From Chloroflexota bacterium (GTDB lineage: Bacteria; Chloroflexota; Dehalococcoidia; Dehalococcoidales; JAUYDJ01): 23,191 nt of DNA. The notes under the pieces were generated by a model. That model saw only the letters and a list, made by a program, of their open reading frames with translations, searched no databases and was not told the DNA's origin. The stretch covers positions 1 to 23,191 of the forward strand of contig JAUYDJ010000259.1 in NCBI GenBank assembly GCA_030690025.1. Reading direction: 5' to 3'. Below, piece after piece: positions 1 to 6,486 of the stretch. Numbering within the stretch: position 1 is the stretch's first letter; every line of letters begins with the position of its first letter. The translations under genes and the position numbers were made by a program.

Positions 1-125
1 TAAGGCTCGTCGGAGACGATAGCCAGCGTCCCCTCCCGGTCCGCCTGGCGGATGGCCTCCGCCGCCCCGATACCCCCGGCCGAGTTGCCGATAATCAGAT
101 ATTTTGTCTTGACTTTCTTGCCCAT
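1..125 (-). CDS. FAD/NAD(P)-dependent oxidoreductase, N-terminal part (runs off the window)
   Basis: The 41 visible residues start MGKKVKTKYLIIGNSAGG and contain the glycine-rich dinucleotide-binding motif GNSAGGIGAAEAIR, which fits the FAD-binding Rossmann fold of pyridine-nucleotide disulphide oxidoreductases. The strand/turn/helix then continues to a second beta strand (LAIVSDEP), as expected for this fold. The ATG at 125 is preceded by AAAGGCAG. The gene is 26 nt downstream of hisH on the same strand and probably belongs to the ferredoxin-hisH transcript, so it could exchange electrons with the 4Fe-4S protein. That partnership is inferred; the substrate cannot be told from this fragment. 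Family call is fairly sure, specific function unknown. Confidence 0.75.
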   Translation of the reverse strand, partial: MGKKVKTKYLIIGNSAGGIGAAEAIRQADREGTLAIVSDEP

Positions 126-151
126 GCTGCCTTTAATAATGCACCGGCCGG

Positions 152-766
152 CTAACTGTCCGGTAGGGCCAGCCTCAGGAAATTACGGTACAGCCGGAGG
201 CCGAACTCCCCGCTCTTCTCCGGGTGAAACTGGGTGGCGACCAGGTTGCCCTTAGCGATAACACTGCAGAAGGGGATGCCGTATTCCGTCTCACCGGCGA
301 CGAGCGATTTATCTTCCGGTTCGGCGTAGTAGCTGTGGACAAAATAGAAGTTAGCCCCATCGGGTATACCGGCGAAAACCGGGTGAGAGACCCTCTGTTT
401 GACCTGGTTCCAGCCCATGTGCGGGATTTTCTGTCCGGCGGGAAGCCTCTTTACCCGACCGGGGAAAATGCTTAAACACTCGTGCCAGCCGCCTTCTTCC
501 GTGCCGGTAAGAAGCACCTGCAGCCCGAGGCAAACACCAAAGAAGGGGCGGTCCTGGGCGATGAACTCGCTGATGGCGTCAATCAGGCGCAGCGACTTCA
601 GGTTGCTCATGGTGTCGCAGGCGGCGCCCACGCCGGGCAGGACGACCGCCCGGGCATTGCGCACGTCGTCGGGCCGGCTGGTTATCTTTGGCTGGTAGCC
701 CAGGCTTTTGATGGCGTTGACCACGCTGCGCAGGTTACCGGCTCCATAGTCAATTACGGCTATCAT
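152..766 (-). CDS. hisH: Imidazole glycerol phosphate synthase, glutamine amidotransferase subunit HisH
   Basis: A 204-residue class I glutamine amidotransferase of normal HisH length. HisH hydrolyses glutamine and channels ammonia to HisF, which makes imidazole glycerol phosphate and AICAR in histidine biosynthesis. The start MIAVIDYGAGNLRSV and the nucleophile elbow GVCLGLQ (Cys79) are typical. The His181-Glu183 pair in QFHPEKSG completes the catalytic triad. The ATG at 766 lies inside the 3' end of the ferredoxin gene (17-nt overlap) and has AAGGACTGAGCA upstream, suggesting translational coupling. No hisF or other his gene is visible nearby; the neighbours are redox proteins. PdxT and other class I amidotransferases are less likely given the HisH-type N-terminus. 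Confidence 0.93.
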   Translation of the reverse strand: MIAVIDYGAGNLRSVVNAIKSLGYQPKITSRPDDVRNARAVVLPGVGAACDTMSNLKSLRLIDAISEFIAQDRPFFGVCLGLQVLLTGTEEGGWHECLSIFPGRVKRLPAGQKIPHMGWNQVKQRVSHPVFAGIPDGANFYFVHSYYAEPEDKSLVAGETEYGIPFCSVIAKGNLVATQFHPEKSGEFGLRLYRNFLRLALPDS

Positions 767-1214
767 TGCTCAGTCCTTCAGTCTCAGTATATACCAGCGC
801 CTCGTTAGGGCAGTTGGCCACGCAGGCGGGTGTAGCTTCTCCCGGGCACAAATCGCACCTGAGGCTCTTACCCAGGGTCTTGTCCTGTTTCACCGCGGCA
901 AAGGGACACACCAGCACGCAGGTCCAGCAGCCGATGCATTTTTCGGTGTCTAGAGTAATGATACCATTATCCGGGTTCTTGCGGAGGGCGCCGGTAAGGC
1001 AGGCATAGACGCAGGGCGGCTCAGCGCACTGGCGGCACTGGGCGGAAAAAGATACCGGTGTTTTTACCTCAATAGACAGTCGCGGCAATATTTTGCCGGA
1101 CCCTTTGGCAAACGCCTTGAGCGGGTCTTTTGAAGTAGCGTGCTGAAGCTGGCAGTACACCTCGCAGAGGTGGCAGCCCATACAGGCCTCTTCCTTAATA
1201 TATATCCGTTTCAT
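750..1214 (-). CDS. Four-cluster 4Fe-4S ferredoxin-type electron-transfer protein
   Basis: A 154-residue iron-sulphur protein starting MKRIYIKEEACMGCHLC. It carries four cysteine groups in order: CMGCHLCEVYC, CRQCAEPPCVYAC, CIGCWTCVLVCP, and CDLC followed by CVANCP. That is sixteen ligands, enough for four 4Fe-4S clusters, the pattern of HycB/CooF/DmsB-type electron-transfer subunits. No signal peptide or membrane segment is seen, so it is probably cytoplasmic. The reading frame is open further upstream, but the ATG at 1214, with AGGAAA before it, places the first cysteine group near the N-terminus as usual. It is the first gene of a minus-strand cluster with hisH and an FAD oxidoreductase and has a good promoter at 1262-1290. 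The redox partner is not identified. Confidence 0.85.
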   Translation of the reverse strand: MKRIYIKEEACMGCHLCEVYCQLQHATSKDPLKAFAKGSGKILPRLSIEVKTPVSFSAQCRQCAEPPCVYACLTGALRKNPDNGIITLDTEKCIGCWTCVLVCPFAAVKQDKTLGKSLRCDLCPGEATPACVANCPNEALVYTETEGLSNDSRN

Positions 1215-1261
1215 GTTTAATTTTCCTGTTGGTGAGCGGTAGTCGGTTGCCGTATACCATA

Positions 1262-1290
1262 ATGCTAGCACACACGGGCCTAGTTGTCAA
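1262..1290 (-). promoter_or_regulatory. SigA-type promoter for the ferredoxin-hisH operon
   Basis: On the minus strand TTGACA (1290-1285) is followed after 17 nt by TAGCAT (1267-1262), preceded by TGC, an extended -10. The predicted start is near 1255, leaving a leader of about 40 nt. The rest of the 250-nt gap up to 1464 shows only a small GCAT/ATGC hairpin at 1370-1382 and an 8-bp inverted repeat, TTTGGCAT (1366-1373) and ATGCCAAA (1442-1449). Confidence 0.6.
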
Positions 1291-1464
1291 TACCTCTGGG
1301 GAAATATTTTTGTCAGGCTCAGTTGTCTTGGTTCTGGCGCCCTAAGTGCGGTGTTTGGGGCGTGATTTGGCATGAAAAATGCGGTAGCGGCAAAATTATA
1401 GGCTATTTCGTCCGCATGGAAGGGGTGAAAAAGGTGAGCGAATGCCAAACCCCGGTGCAATAAA

Positions 1465-2652
1465 CTAAGGCGGCAGGTGCTTTTGCGCCCATCTCAGAAT
1501 GGGCATAACCAGGGCTACTAGGAACGCCAAGCCGGCCATCATCAGGTAGCTGACCTGGTAGGAGCCAGTCACGTCTCGAATCAGCCCAACGGTGGCGGGG
1601 CCGAACAAAATTCCCAGGTTAAGGCAGGCGGAGAGAATACCGAAGGCAAGCCCTAGCCTTTCCCGGCTGGTGACATCGGGCGGCAGGGCAAAGACGGGGA
1701 CGGGTATCAGGGTCTGGCAAACGCCGATGGCCAGCATCAGCGCTAGTATCCAGCCAGTGGTGGTAGGCACCAGCGTTATCAGGAACGCCAGGAGCACGCT
1801 GCTCACGGCAATAATGGTCAGCTTGTGGCCGACCCTATCTATGACAAAGCCAGCTATCAGGCTGGTGGCCAGGGATGACCACATGATGGCGCTGGTAATC
1901 AGGCCGGCTGAGGCAATGCTGAACCCGTTAGATTTCAGTAAGTCCGGGGTGAAGGTGAACAGGGAAATCATAGCGGCATTAAACAGCAGCCAGGCTATTC
2001 CCACCAGCCAGATTGGCGTGCCGGCCCGCCGGATGCCCAGTAAAAAGCTTTCCGGCCGGGATGGGGCCGGTTGGACTCGCCGTGGCGCTGAAGTAAAGAT
2101 AATGGCGAATACTATCAATGCCGCTAGCGCCACCCCGGCGGTCAGCCAGATGCTTACTCGCCAGCCGAGGCTCTGCCCGATTATCGATAGGAAGTTCATG
2201 GTCAGGACTGTACCGAGCAGGAATCCGGTATTGAATATCCCCATGGCCATTCCTATCTCCCGCTCGTTGAACCATTGTCCCAGCAGTTGAGGCCCCAGTA
2301 CCATCAGGGCGATGGCCCCGGTGCCGGCCACTACCCGCCCCACGGCAAGGATGGGTAAGGAGCTGCCGGTGGCGAAGATGACGGTGCCGGCCACAGTCAG
2401 CCCGAAGGCGACCAGACCGATTACCCTCTGGCCGTAGCGGTCGGCGAGCAGGCCCGCCGGAATGGAGATAAATATCCCGGGCAGGGCAAAGAGGCTCATG
2501 AGCAGGCCGCCCTGGGCGTGCGACAGCCTGAGTTCGTCCATGACCAGGCTTAAGACCGGCGGCACAGACTGCAGTGCAATAGCGTAGACCAGGACACAAA
2601 GGTAGGCCACACCAAGCATCACCCAGCGGCGTTTGCGGTTAATGGTGTCCAT
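1465..2652 (-). CDS. Major facilitator superfamily transporter
   Basis: A 395-residue integral membrane protein with about twelve hydrophobic segments, the normal MFS size. The loop after helix 2 contains GLLADRYGQR, the family signature G-x-L-a-D-r-x-G-r-r. The equivalent loop in the second half is GFVIDRVGHKL, showing the internal duplication. A hydrophilic central loop follows helix 6 at roughly residues 190-205. The ATG at 2652 lies 18 nt downstream of the GYD-domain gene with only a weak AGAGAC before it, so expression probably relies on coupling to that gene. The substrate cannot be inferred; oxalate/nitrate-type and drug efflux subfamilies are all possible. Confidence 0.88.
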   Translation of the reverse strand: MDTINRKRRWVMLGVAYLCVLVYAIALQSVPPVLSLVMDELRLSHAQGGLLMSLFALPGIFISIPAGLLADRYGQRVIGLVAFGLTVAGTVIFATGSSLPILAVGRVVAGTGAIALMVLGPQLLGQWFNEREIGMAMGIFNTGFLLGTVLTMNFLSIIGQSLGWRVSIWLTAGVALAALIVFAIIFTSAPRRVQPAPSRPESFLLGIRRAGTPIWLVGIAWLLFNAAMISLFTFTPDLLKSNGFSIASAGLITSAIMWSSLATSLIAGFVIDRVGHKLTIIAVSSVLLAFLITLVPTTTGWILALMLAIGVCQTLIPVPVFALPPDVTSRERLGLAFGILSACLNLGILFGPATVGLIRDVTGSYQVSYLMMAGLAFLVALVMPILRWAQKHLPP

Positions 2653-2670
2653 TTGTCTCTGGGTTGGGGA

Positions 2671-2979
2671 CTACCAAGGGGCCTGAGTTGGTTTCTTCTT
2701 AAGGTAATTAATGAAATCGTCCAGAGTCATGGCGGCCATGGTCATGGTCGACATGGTGCCCCGCGCGCTCAATTCTACGGACAGCCTGGCCACGGCTTCA
2801 TTACTCGGCGCTTCCAGAATATTGACGAAATCATGCTGTCCCAGTAGGGCATATTGGTCTATTATTTTGATGCCCATGAGTTCTACTTCTTTGTTAATTT
2901 CTTTCAGGCGGTCCGGGTCTTCCTTGATGATGCGGCGGCCTTCATCGGTGAGGGTGGTGAGCATAAGATAGATGGGCAT
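2671..2979 (-). CDS. GYD domain protein
   Basis: A 102-residue protein that matches the GYD family by eye. It starts MPIYLMLTTLTDEGRRIIKE, and the middle motif QYALLGQHDFVNILEAP corresponds to the conserved Y-x-L-l-G-x-yDfv segment. The fold is expected to be a ferredoxin-like alpha/beta barrel dimer; its biochemical role is not established. An excellent Shine-Dalgarno, AAAGGAGGTCAGCC, precedes the ATG at 2979. It is the first gene of a two-gene unit with the MFS transporter and diverges from ackA. The C-terminus is Met/Thr-rich (about residues 74-84). Confidence 0.8.
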   Translation of the reverse strand: MPIYLMLTTLTDEGRRIIKEDPDRLKEINKEVELMGIKIIDQYALLGQHDFVNILEAPSNEAVARLSVELSARGTMSTMTMAAMTLDDFINYLKKKPTQAPW

Positions 2980-3029
2980 GGCTGACCTCCTTTGTCGTTG
3001 CTAAAAATCACAATTACCTGGACTCTCTA

Positions 3030-3058
3030 ATGGTAGACGCCCACGTCGAAAAAATCAA
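3030..3058 (-). promoter_or_regulatory. Promoter of the GYD-MFS operon
   Basis: On the minus strand TTGATT (3058-3053), a 17-nt spacer and TACCAT (3035-3030). Its -35 box is only five nucleotides from the ackA -35 box on the other strand, so the promoters stand back to back and RNA polymerases binding them could compete. Confidence 0.5.
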
Positions 3059-3063
3059 CTGGT

Positions 3064-3092
3064 TTGAAAAATTGGCCCAATTCTGATATGTT
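3064..3092 (+). promoter_or_regulatory. Extended -10 promoter of ackA, probably giving a leaderless mRNA
   Basis: TTGAAA (3064-3069), a 17-nt spacer and TATGTT (3087-3092) with TG at 3084-3085 (extended -10). The ATG of ackA is at 3102, so initiation would fall about two nucleotides before it. No Shine-Dalgarno precedes the ATG, which fits leaderless translation. Confidence 0.6.
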
Positions 3093-3101
3093 GCACCTAG
3101 C

Positions 3102-4325
3102 ATGAAGATTATCACCCTGAACTGCGGCAGCTCATCGGTCAAGTATGCCCTGTTCGATATGCCGTCCCGGAAGAGATTGAGCTACGGTATTGTGCAGCGG
3201 GTCACGCTCACCGGCTCGTTCATCGAGCATTACGACGCCCACAATCAGAAATCCACCCACCGACGCGAGTGTCCAACTCATGCCGTGGCCATTGCCCTGG
3301 TGATGGAGTTTCTCACCAACCCGCAGGCCGGTGGTATTAAGGACCTGGCGGAGGTAAATGGTTTCGGGCACCGTGTGGTCCATGGCGGGGAAAAGTTCAC
3401 CAGCGCGGTGGTCATCAATGATGAGGTTATCCGCAGCGTAGCGGAGTTCTCCATGCTGGCTCCTTTACATAATCCAGCTAACCTGGCCGGTATCCGGGCG
3501 GCCATGCAGCTGGCGCCGGACGTCCCGCACGTGGCTATATTCGATACGGCCTTCCTGGCTACCATGCCGCCCCACGCTTATATTTATGCTCTACCCTATG
3601 AATGGTATGAGAAATATCACATCCGCCGCTACGGGTTTCACGGGACGTCTCACGGCTATGTTTCCAAAAGGGCGGCGGCTTTTCTGGGCAGGAAGCCCGC
3701 CGCGGTAAACCTGATAACTCTGCATATCGGCAACGGTGTCAGCATAACGGCAGTCAAGGATGGCGCCGCCTATGACCACAGCATGGGTTTCACGCCCCTT
3801 GAGGGGGCCGTAATGGGAACCCGCTGCGGTGATATCGACCCGGCCATTCCGCTATACGTGATGCAACAGGAAAACTTGAGCAGCGCGGAGATGGAAAGTA
3901 TCCTGAACCGCAACAGCGGGCTGCTGGGGATTACCGGCAAGTATGTAGACCGGCGGGACATACTGGCGGCTATGCAGGCCGGCGATAAGCGGGCCGTGCT
4001 GTCTTTTGAAATTGAGTGCTATCGTTTGCGCAAATATATTGGCGCCTACCTGGCGGCCCTGGGTAGAGTCGATGCTGTCGTCTTCACCGCCGGGGTAGGG
4101 GAAAATTCTCCCCGGCACCGGGCAAAAATATGTGAGGGACTTGATGGGCTGGGCATAAAGCTGGCTGAAGACCGCAACCGGCAGGCGGTGGGCGGGCAGG
4201 AAGAGATGGAGATAAACGCGCCGGACTCACCAGTGAAAGTCCTGGTCATTCCCACTAACGAAGAGCTGGCCTTTGCCGAAGAAGTCTTTTCACTTGTCGG
4301 CAAAGGCCGTGATAATCTATACTAA
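3102..4325 (+). CDS. ackA: Acetate kinase
   Basis: A 407-residue ASKHA-fold kinase that interconverts acetyl phosphate plus ADP with acetate plus ATP. The first strand, MKIITLNCGSSSVKYALF, is diagnostic. Arg91 in GHRVVHGGEKF, Asp148 in FDTAF and His180 in YGFHGTSHG occupy active-site positions known for the family. The ATP-binding AGVGENSP loop and the C-terminal TNEELAFAEE segment are present. Length is normal and no key residue is missing. There is no ribosome-binding site, and the promoter sits right at the start codon. An alpha/beta hydrolase follows after 17 nt on the same strand. No pta is visible here. Butyrate or propionate kinase is less likely because the N-terminus matches AckA closely. 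Confidence 0.95.
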   Translation: MKIITLNCGSSSVKYALFDMPSRKRLSYGIVQRVTLTGSFIEHYDAHNQKSTHRRECPTHAVAIALVMEFLTNPQAGGIKDLAEVNGFGHRVVHGGEKFTSAVVINDEVIRSVAEFSMLAPLHNPANLAGIRAAMQLAPDVPHVAIFDTAFLATMPPHAYIYALPYEWYEKYHIRRYGFHGTSHGYVSKRAAAFLGRKPAAVNLITLHIGNGVSITAVKDGAAYDHSMGFTPLEGAVMGTRCGDIDPAIPLYVMQQENLSSAEMESILNRNSGLLGITGKYVDRRDILAAMQAGDKRAVLSFEIECYRLRKYIGAYLAALGRVDAVVFTAGVGENSPRHRAKICEGLDGLGIKLAEDRNRQAVGGQEEMEINAPDSPVKVLVIPTNEELAFAEEVFSLVGKGRDNLY

Positions 4326-4342
4326 TTCCAGGAGGGACCAAA

Positions 4343-5410
4343 ATGGACAAAAAGATGGAAGCCGAGCTTTTATCCTGCCTGAAGGGCTTTACCTTTCGCT
4401 GGCGCAGCCTGGGCGCCAGGGATGGTGAGCTGCTTGACCTCAACAAGAAGATAAACTCGGTGGAAGACTGGATTAGAGAGTATAACGACATCGCCACCGC
4501 CTATGAAAAGGCGGCGGACGCGATTACCGACCGGGTCGTGAAGACATCCAACTATCTTTCGGCGGCGGTCTACTTTCACTCCTCGCAGCTGGGCTTAACC
4601 AGCGATACCGACCGTAAGAAAGAGATATTCTACGCCTCGGTGAGGGCTTATTTCAAGGCTGCCCAGAACTTCAGCGTACCCCTGGAGCGGGTCGAGTTTC
4701 CCTATGATGGCAAGAGCCTTTCCGCCTATTTCCGCAAGAAGCCCGGTATCAAGAAATGGCCTACCGTGGTGCTGATACGGGGTGCGGATGCGAGCCGGGT
4801 GGCGGAGGACCACATCATTACCGAGTACCTGCTGCATAACGGGTTTTCCGTGTTCAATATTGATATGCCCGGCCAGTACGAAGCCCGGTTCAATGGCCTG
4901 GCCCTGATTCCCAACACCGAGAAACCGGTAGGCGCCGCCATCGACTACCTGGAAAAACGCCCGGAGGTCGACCCTGACCGGATAGTGGTATTCGGGAGCT
5001 GCGTGGGCGGTTTCATGGCGCCCCGGGCGTGTTCACTGGAGAAGCGGGCCAAGGCGTGTGTCTCGGTAGGCGGCTTCTACAGCTTGGCCGAATTTGAGTA
5101 TCCCCTGCTGGCTACCCTGAATGTCCAGAACGATATGAAGGTCACTCCCGCCGAATATCCGCAGCGGCGGAAGGAATTTACTCTCAAGGGGTTCATCGAA
5201 AAAATGACCTGCCCGCTCCTGGTGATAAACGGCGCCGAGGATACCGTTATGCCAAACTCGCAGGCGGTGAAGATTTACGAGCAGGCCCGCTGTCCCAAGG
5301 AGCTAAAAATCTACCAGGGCTTGAACCACAACGCCTGGCACCAGAACCGTGAGGCGCTGAACTACGCCGCCGGCTGGCTGTGGGACAAGCTCGGCGGCAA
5401 GCCGGCCTAG
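4343..5410 (+). CDS. Alpha/beta hydrolase with N-terminal helical domain and Cys nucleophile elbow
   Basis: A 355-residue protein with a helical N-terminal part (about residues 1-110) and an alpha/beta hydrolase domain (about 112-350), the layout of the FrsA/DUF1100 and 2,6-dihydropseudooxynicotine hydrolase-like families. The nucleophile elbow reads VVFGSCVGGFMA, placing Cys220 where these families usually have Ser, as in dienelactone hydrolase (G-x-C-x-G). Asp300 in NGAEDTVMP and His329 in GLNHNAW complete a plausible triad. The oxyanion region is VLIRGADASR. A strong GGAGGG lies before the ATG. It shares a transcript with ackA and is followed by a terminator. The substrate is unknown; an ester, lactone or C-C bond are all possible. 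Confidence 0.8.
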   Translation: MDKKMEAELLSCLKGFTFRWRSLGARDGELLDLNKKINSVEDWIREYNDIATAYEKAADAITDRVVKTSNYLSAAVYFHSSQLGLTSDTDRKKEIFYASVRAYFKAAQNFSVPLERVEFPYDGKSLSAYFRKKPGIKKWPTVVLIRGADASRVAEDHIITEYLLHNGFSVFNIDMPGQYEARFNGLALIPNTEKPVGAAIDYLEKRPEVDPDRIVVFGSCVGGFMAPRACSLEKRAKACVSVGGFYSLAEFEYPLLATLNVQNDMKVTPAEYPQRRKEFTLKGFIEKMTCPLLVINGAEDTVMPNSQAVKIYEQARCPKELKIYQGLNHNAWHQNREALNYAAGWLWDKLGGKPA

Positions 5411-5435
5411 TCATTGACTTGAAAGTAGAATATAG

Positions 5436-5465
5436 GGCTCCAGGCATTTTGCCTGGAGCCTTTTT
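5436..5465 (+). terminator. Intrinsic terminator of the ackA-hydrolase operon
   Basis: A perfect 11-bp stem, GGCTCCAGGCA (5436-5446) and TGCCTGGAGCC (5450-5460), with a TTT loop and a following run of five T. Confidence 0.92.
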
Positions 5466-5508
5466 GGTAGACGTAGAGAAAGATGCGACCCATGGGCTTG
5501 AAACTACC

Positions 5509-5537
5509 TTGACAGACCAGCGCTTGTCCAATATTAT
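5509..5537 (+). promoter_or_regulatory. Near-consensus SigA promoter for the 5586-6326 transcript
   Basis: Consensus TTGACA (5509-5514), a 17-nt spacer and TATTAT (5532-5537, five of six). Initiation is expected near 5544. It is among the strongest-looking promoters in the window and supports the otherwise unremarkable ORF at 5586 being transcribed. Confidence 0.75.
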
Positions 5538-5585
5538 TAGAATACCAGTGCGAGATTATTTGCTGGCGGGCACGGAGTAATAGAA

Positions 5586-5969
5586 GTGAAGAACTGGCTC
5601 AAGGGACAGCTGGCACTTGCCGTTCTGAGCTTATGCGTGCTGGTTGTCTTTGTGCCTGAACTAGGCGAGGCGGCCAGCAATGTCCCTGCGCCGGTCTCGA
5701 TAGCCAGCAGTAATCTGAACTATGCCGTCTTACCTATCCCTTTCCGGGTTGATAGCCACCTGTGGGCAGCTAAGCGCGGCAAAAGCAGCTTGTTCCGGGC
5801 GGCACCAATTGACAATTCGCTAATATCCCCGTGGACATACGGCTACTTCGCACCGAATCCCAATACAATTACTCCTTACGTCAGCCAGGTCGGCTTCATC
5901 CCTCATCAGCGTTTTCAGTCCATTTGCCGGTTGCTGGATATACCCCCGCCCTCCTTATTAGTTTCCTGA
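5586..5969 (+). CDS. Hypothetical secreted protein, possibly also a coupling ORF for the next gene
   Basis: A 127-residue ORF starting with GTG, with GGAG eight nucleotides upstream. The N-terminus MKNWLKGQLALAVLSL followed by CVLVVFVPELGEAAS has the basic, hydrophobic and Ala-x-Ala-like parts of a Sec signal peptide, cleaved around residue 30. The remainder is rich in Pro, Ser, Asn and Tyr and matches no family I recognise. Its stop codon (5967-5969) falls immediately after the left arm of the hairpin that buries the next gene's ribosome-binding site. Translation here could therefore open that site. A near-consensus promoter lies 49 nt upstream. It could instead be a pseudogene remnant or mainly a regulatory ORF; moderate confidence that it is translated. 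Confidence 0.5.
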   Translation: MKNWLKGQLALAVLSLCVLVVFVPELGEAASNVPAPVSIASSNLNYAVLPIPFRVDSHLWAAKRGKSSLFRAAPIDNSLISPWTYGYFAPNPNTITPYVSQVGFIPHQRFQSICRLLDIPPPSLLVS

Positions 5970-5997
5970 GTTTCCATTGGAAAACTAATAAGGAGGG
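5949..5997 (+). promoter_or_regulatory. Shine-Dalgarno-sequestering hairpin before the 6003 gene
   Basis: A perfect 16-bp inverted repeat: CCCTCCTTATTAGTTT (5949-5964) and AAACTAATAAGGAGGG (5982-5997). The right arm contains AAGGAGGG, the ribosome-binding site of the ATG at 6003. The left arm encodes the last codons of the upstream ORF. A competing small hairpin, AGTTTCC (5969-5975) with GGAAAACT (5979-5986, one bulge), would leave the site free. No T run follows, so it is not a standard terminator. Confidence 0.75.
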
Positions 5998-6002
5998 AGC
6001 AA

Positions 6003-6326
6003 ATGACTACTACTAACGAAGAAGCTAAAGTCTTTACCAAGCAGGAAATACAGGCGCAGATTGAAGCCCTGAAGGAACTCGGCAGCACCGTTTCCTTTTA
6101 CCTTGCTGGCAGCTCGGCCAGCGGCGGACCATTTGGCCGGGGTGCCGTCATCATTGAGGTTAACCCCAACCTTCTCGGCAAGAAGCAGAAGAAGTATAAC
6201 ACCTACATCGTCAATGTGGACGGCACGCAGTTGCAACCTAAGGGAGAGGTATTCTTCGGCTCCGATAAGCCAAAAGACCTGGCCAGTTGGGTCAAGGACA
6301 GGCATTACAAGCCTACGGGAAGATAA
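6003..6326 (+). CDS. Small conserved-looking protein of unknown function
   Basis: A 107-residue soluble protein with a strong GGAGGG five nucleotides before its ATG. The N-terminal 30 residues are charged and helical (EEAKVFTKQEIQAQIEALKE). The remainder alternates strands and turns, for example FYLAGSSASGGPFGRGAVII and KKYNTYIVNVDGTQLQP, and ends in a basic tail. No membrane segment, cysteine or catalytic motif is visible and I do not recognise the family. Its ribosome-binding site is enclosed in a 16-bp hairpin, so output probably depends on translation of the ORF ending at 5969. A terminator follows directly. The frame and ribosome-binding site make the gene call good; the function is unknown. 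Confidence 0.75.
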   Translation: MTTTNEEAKVFTKQEIQAQIEALKELGSTVSFYLAGSSASGGPFGRGAVIIEVNPNLLGKKQKKYNTYIVNVDGTQLQPKGEVFFGSDKPKDLASWVKDRHYKPTGR

Positions 6327-6350
6327 CCGGCAACTTTTGCAGCCCTTTCC

Positions 6351-6390
6351 AGCAGCCCCAGGGTTTTATTTGACACTGGGGCTGCTTTTC
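6351..6390 (+). terminator. Intrinsic terminator after the 6003 gene
   Basis: Perfect 11-bp stem AGCAGCCCCAG (6351-6361) and CTGGGGCTGCT (6376-6386), a 14-nt loop, then TTT. Confidence 0.85.
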
Positions 6391-6413
6391 TGTGAATTTA
6401 GTCTCACGGACTA

Positions 6414-6442
6414 TTGTGCTATTGGCGTAAAAGTGCTATTAT
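6414..6442 (+). promoter_or_regulatory. Extended -10 promoter of the coiled-coil genes
   Basis: TTGTGC (6414-6419), 17-nt spacer and TATTAT (6437-6442), preceded by TGC. The octamer GTGCTATT occurs twice, at 6416 and 6433, exactly 17 nt apart, so the -35 and -10 regions share a direct repeat. Confidence 0.6.
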
Positions 6443-6470
6443 TGCCTACATAAATAAGCAATAATGCACT
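6432..6470 (+). repeat. Inverted repeat over the -10 and start region, operator candidate
   Basis: AGTGCTATTATTGC (6432-6445) and GCAATAATGCACT (6458-6470) pair over 13 bp with one bulged T and a 12-nt spacer. The repeat covers the -10 box and the first transcribed bases, where a repressor site would act. In RNA the right arm would lie just before the GGAGGG at 6473-6478. Confidence 0.55.
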
Positions 6471-6486
6471 ATGGAGGGCAGCAGGT

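Noticed and set aside
1592-2290. Long plus-strand frame opposite the MFS gene
   Set aside because: Shadow of the transporter on the other strand; composition not protein-like.
5949-5997. Reading the large hairpin as a transcription terminator
   Set aside because: No T run follows either arm, and the right arm carries the ribosome-binding site of the next gene.
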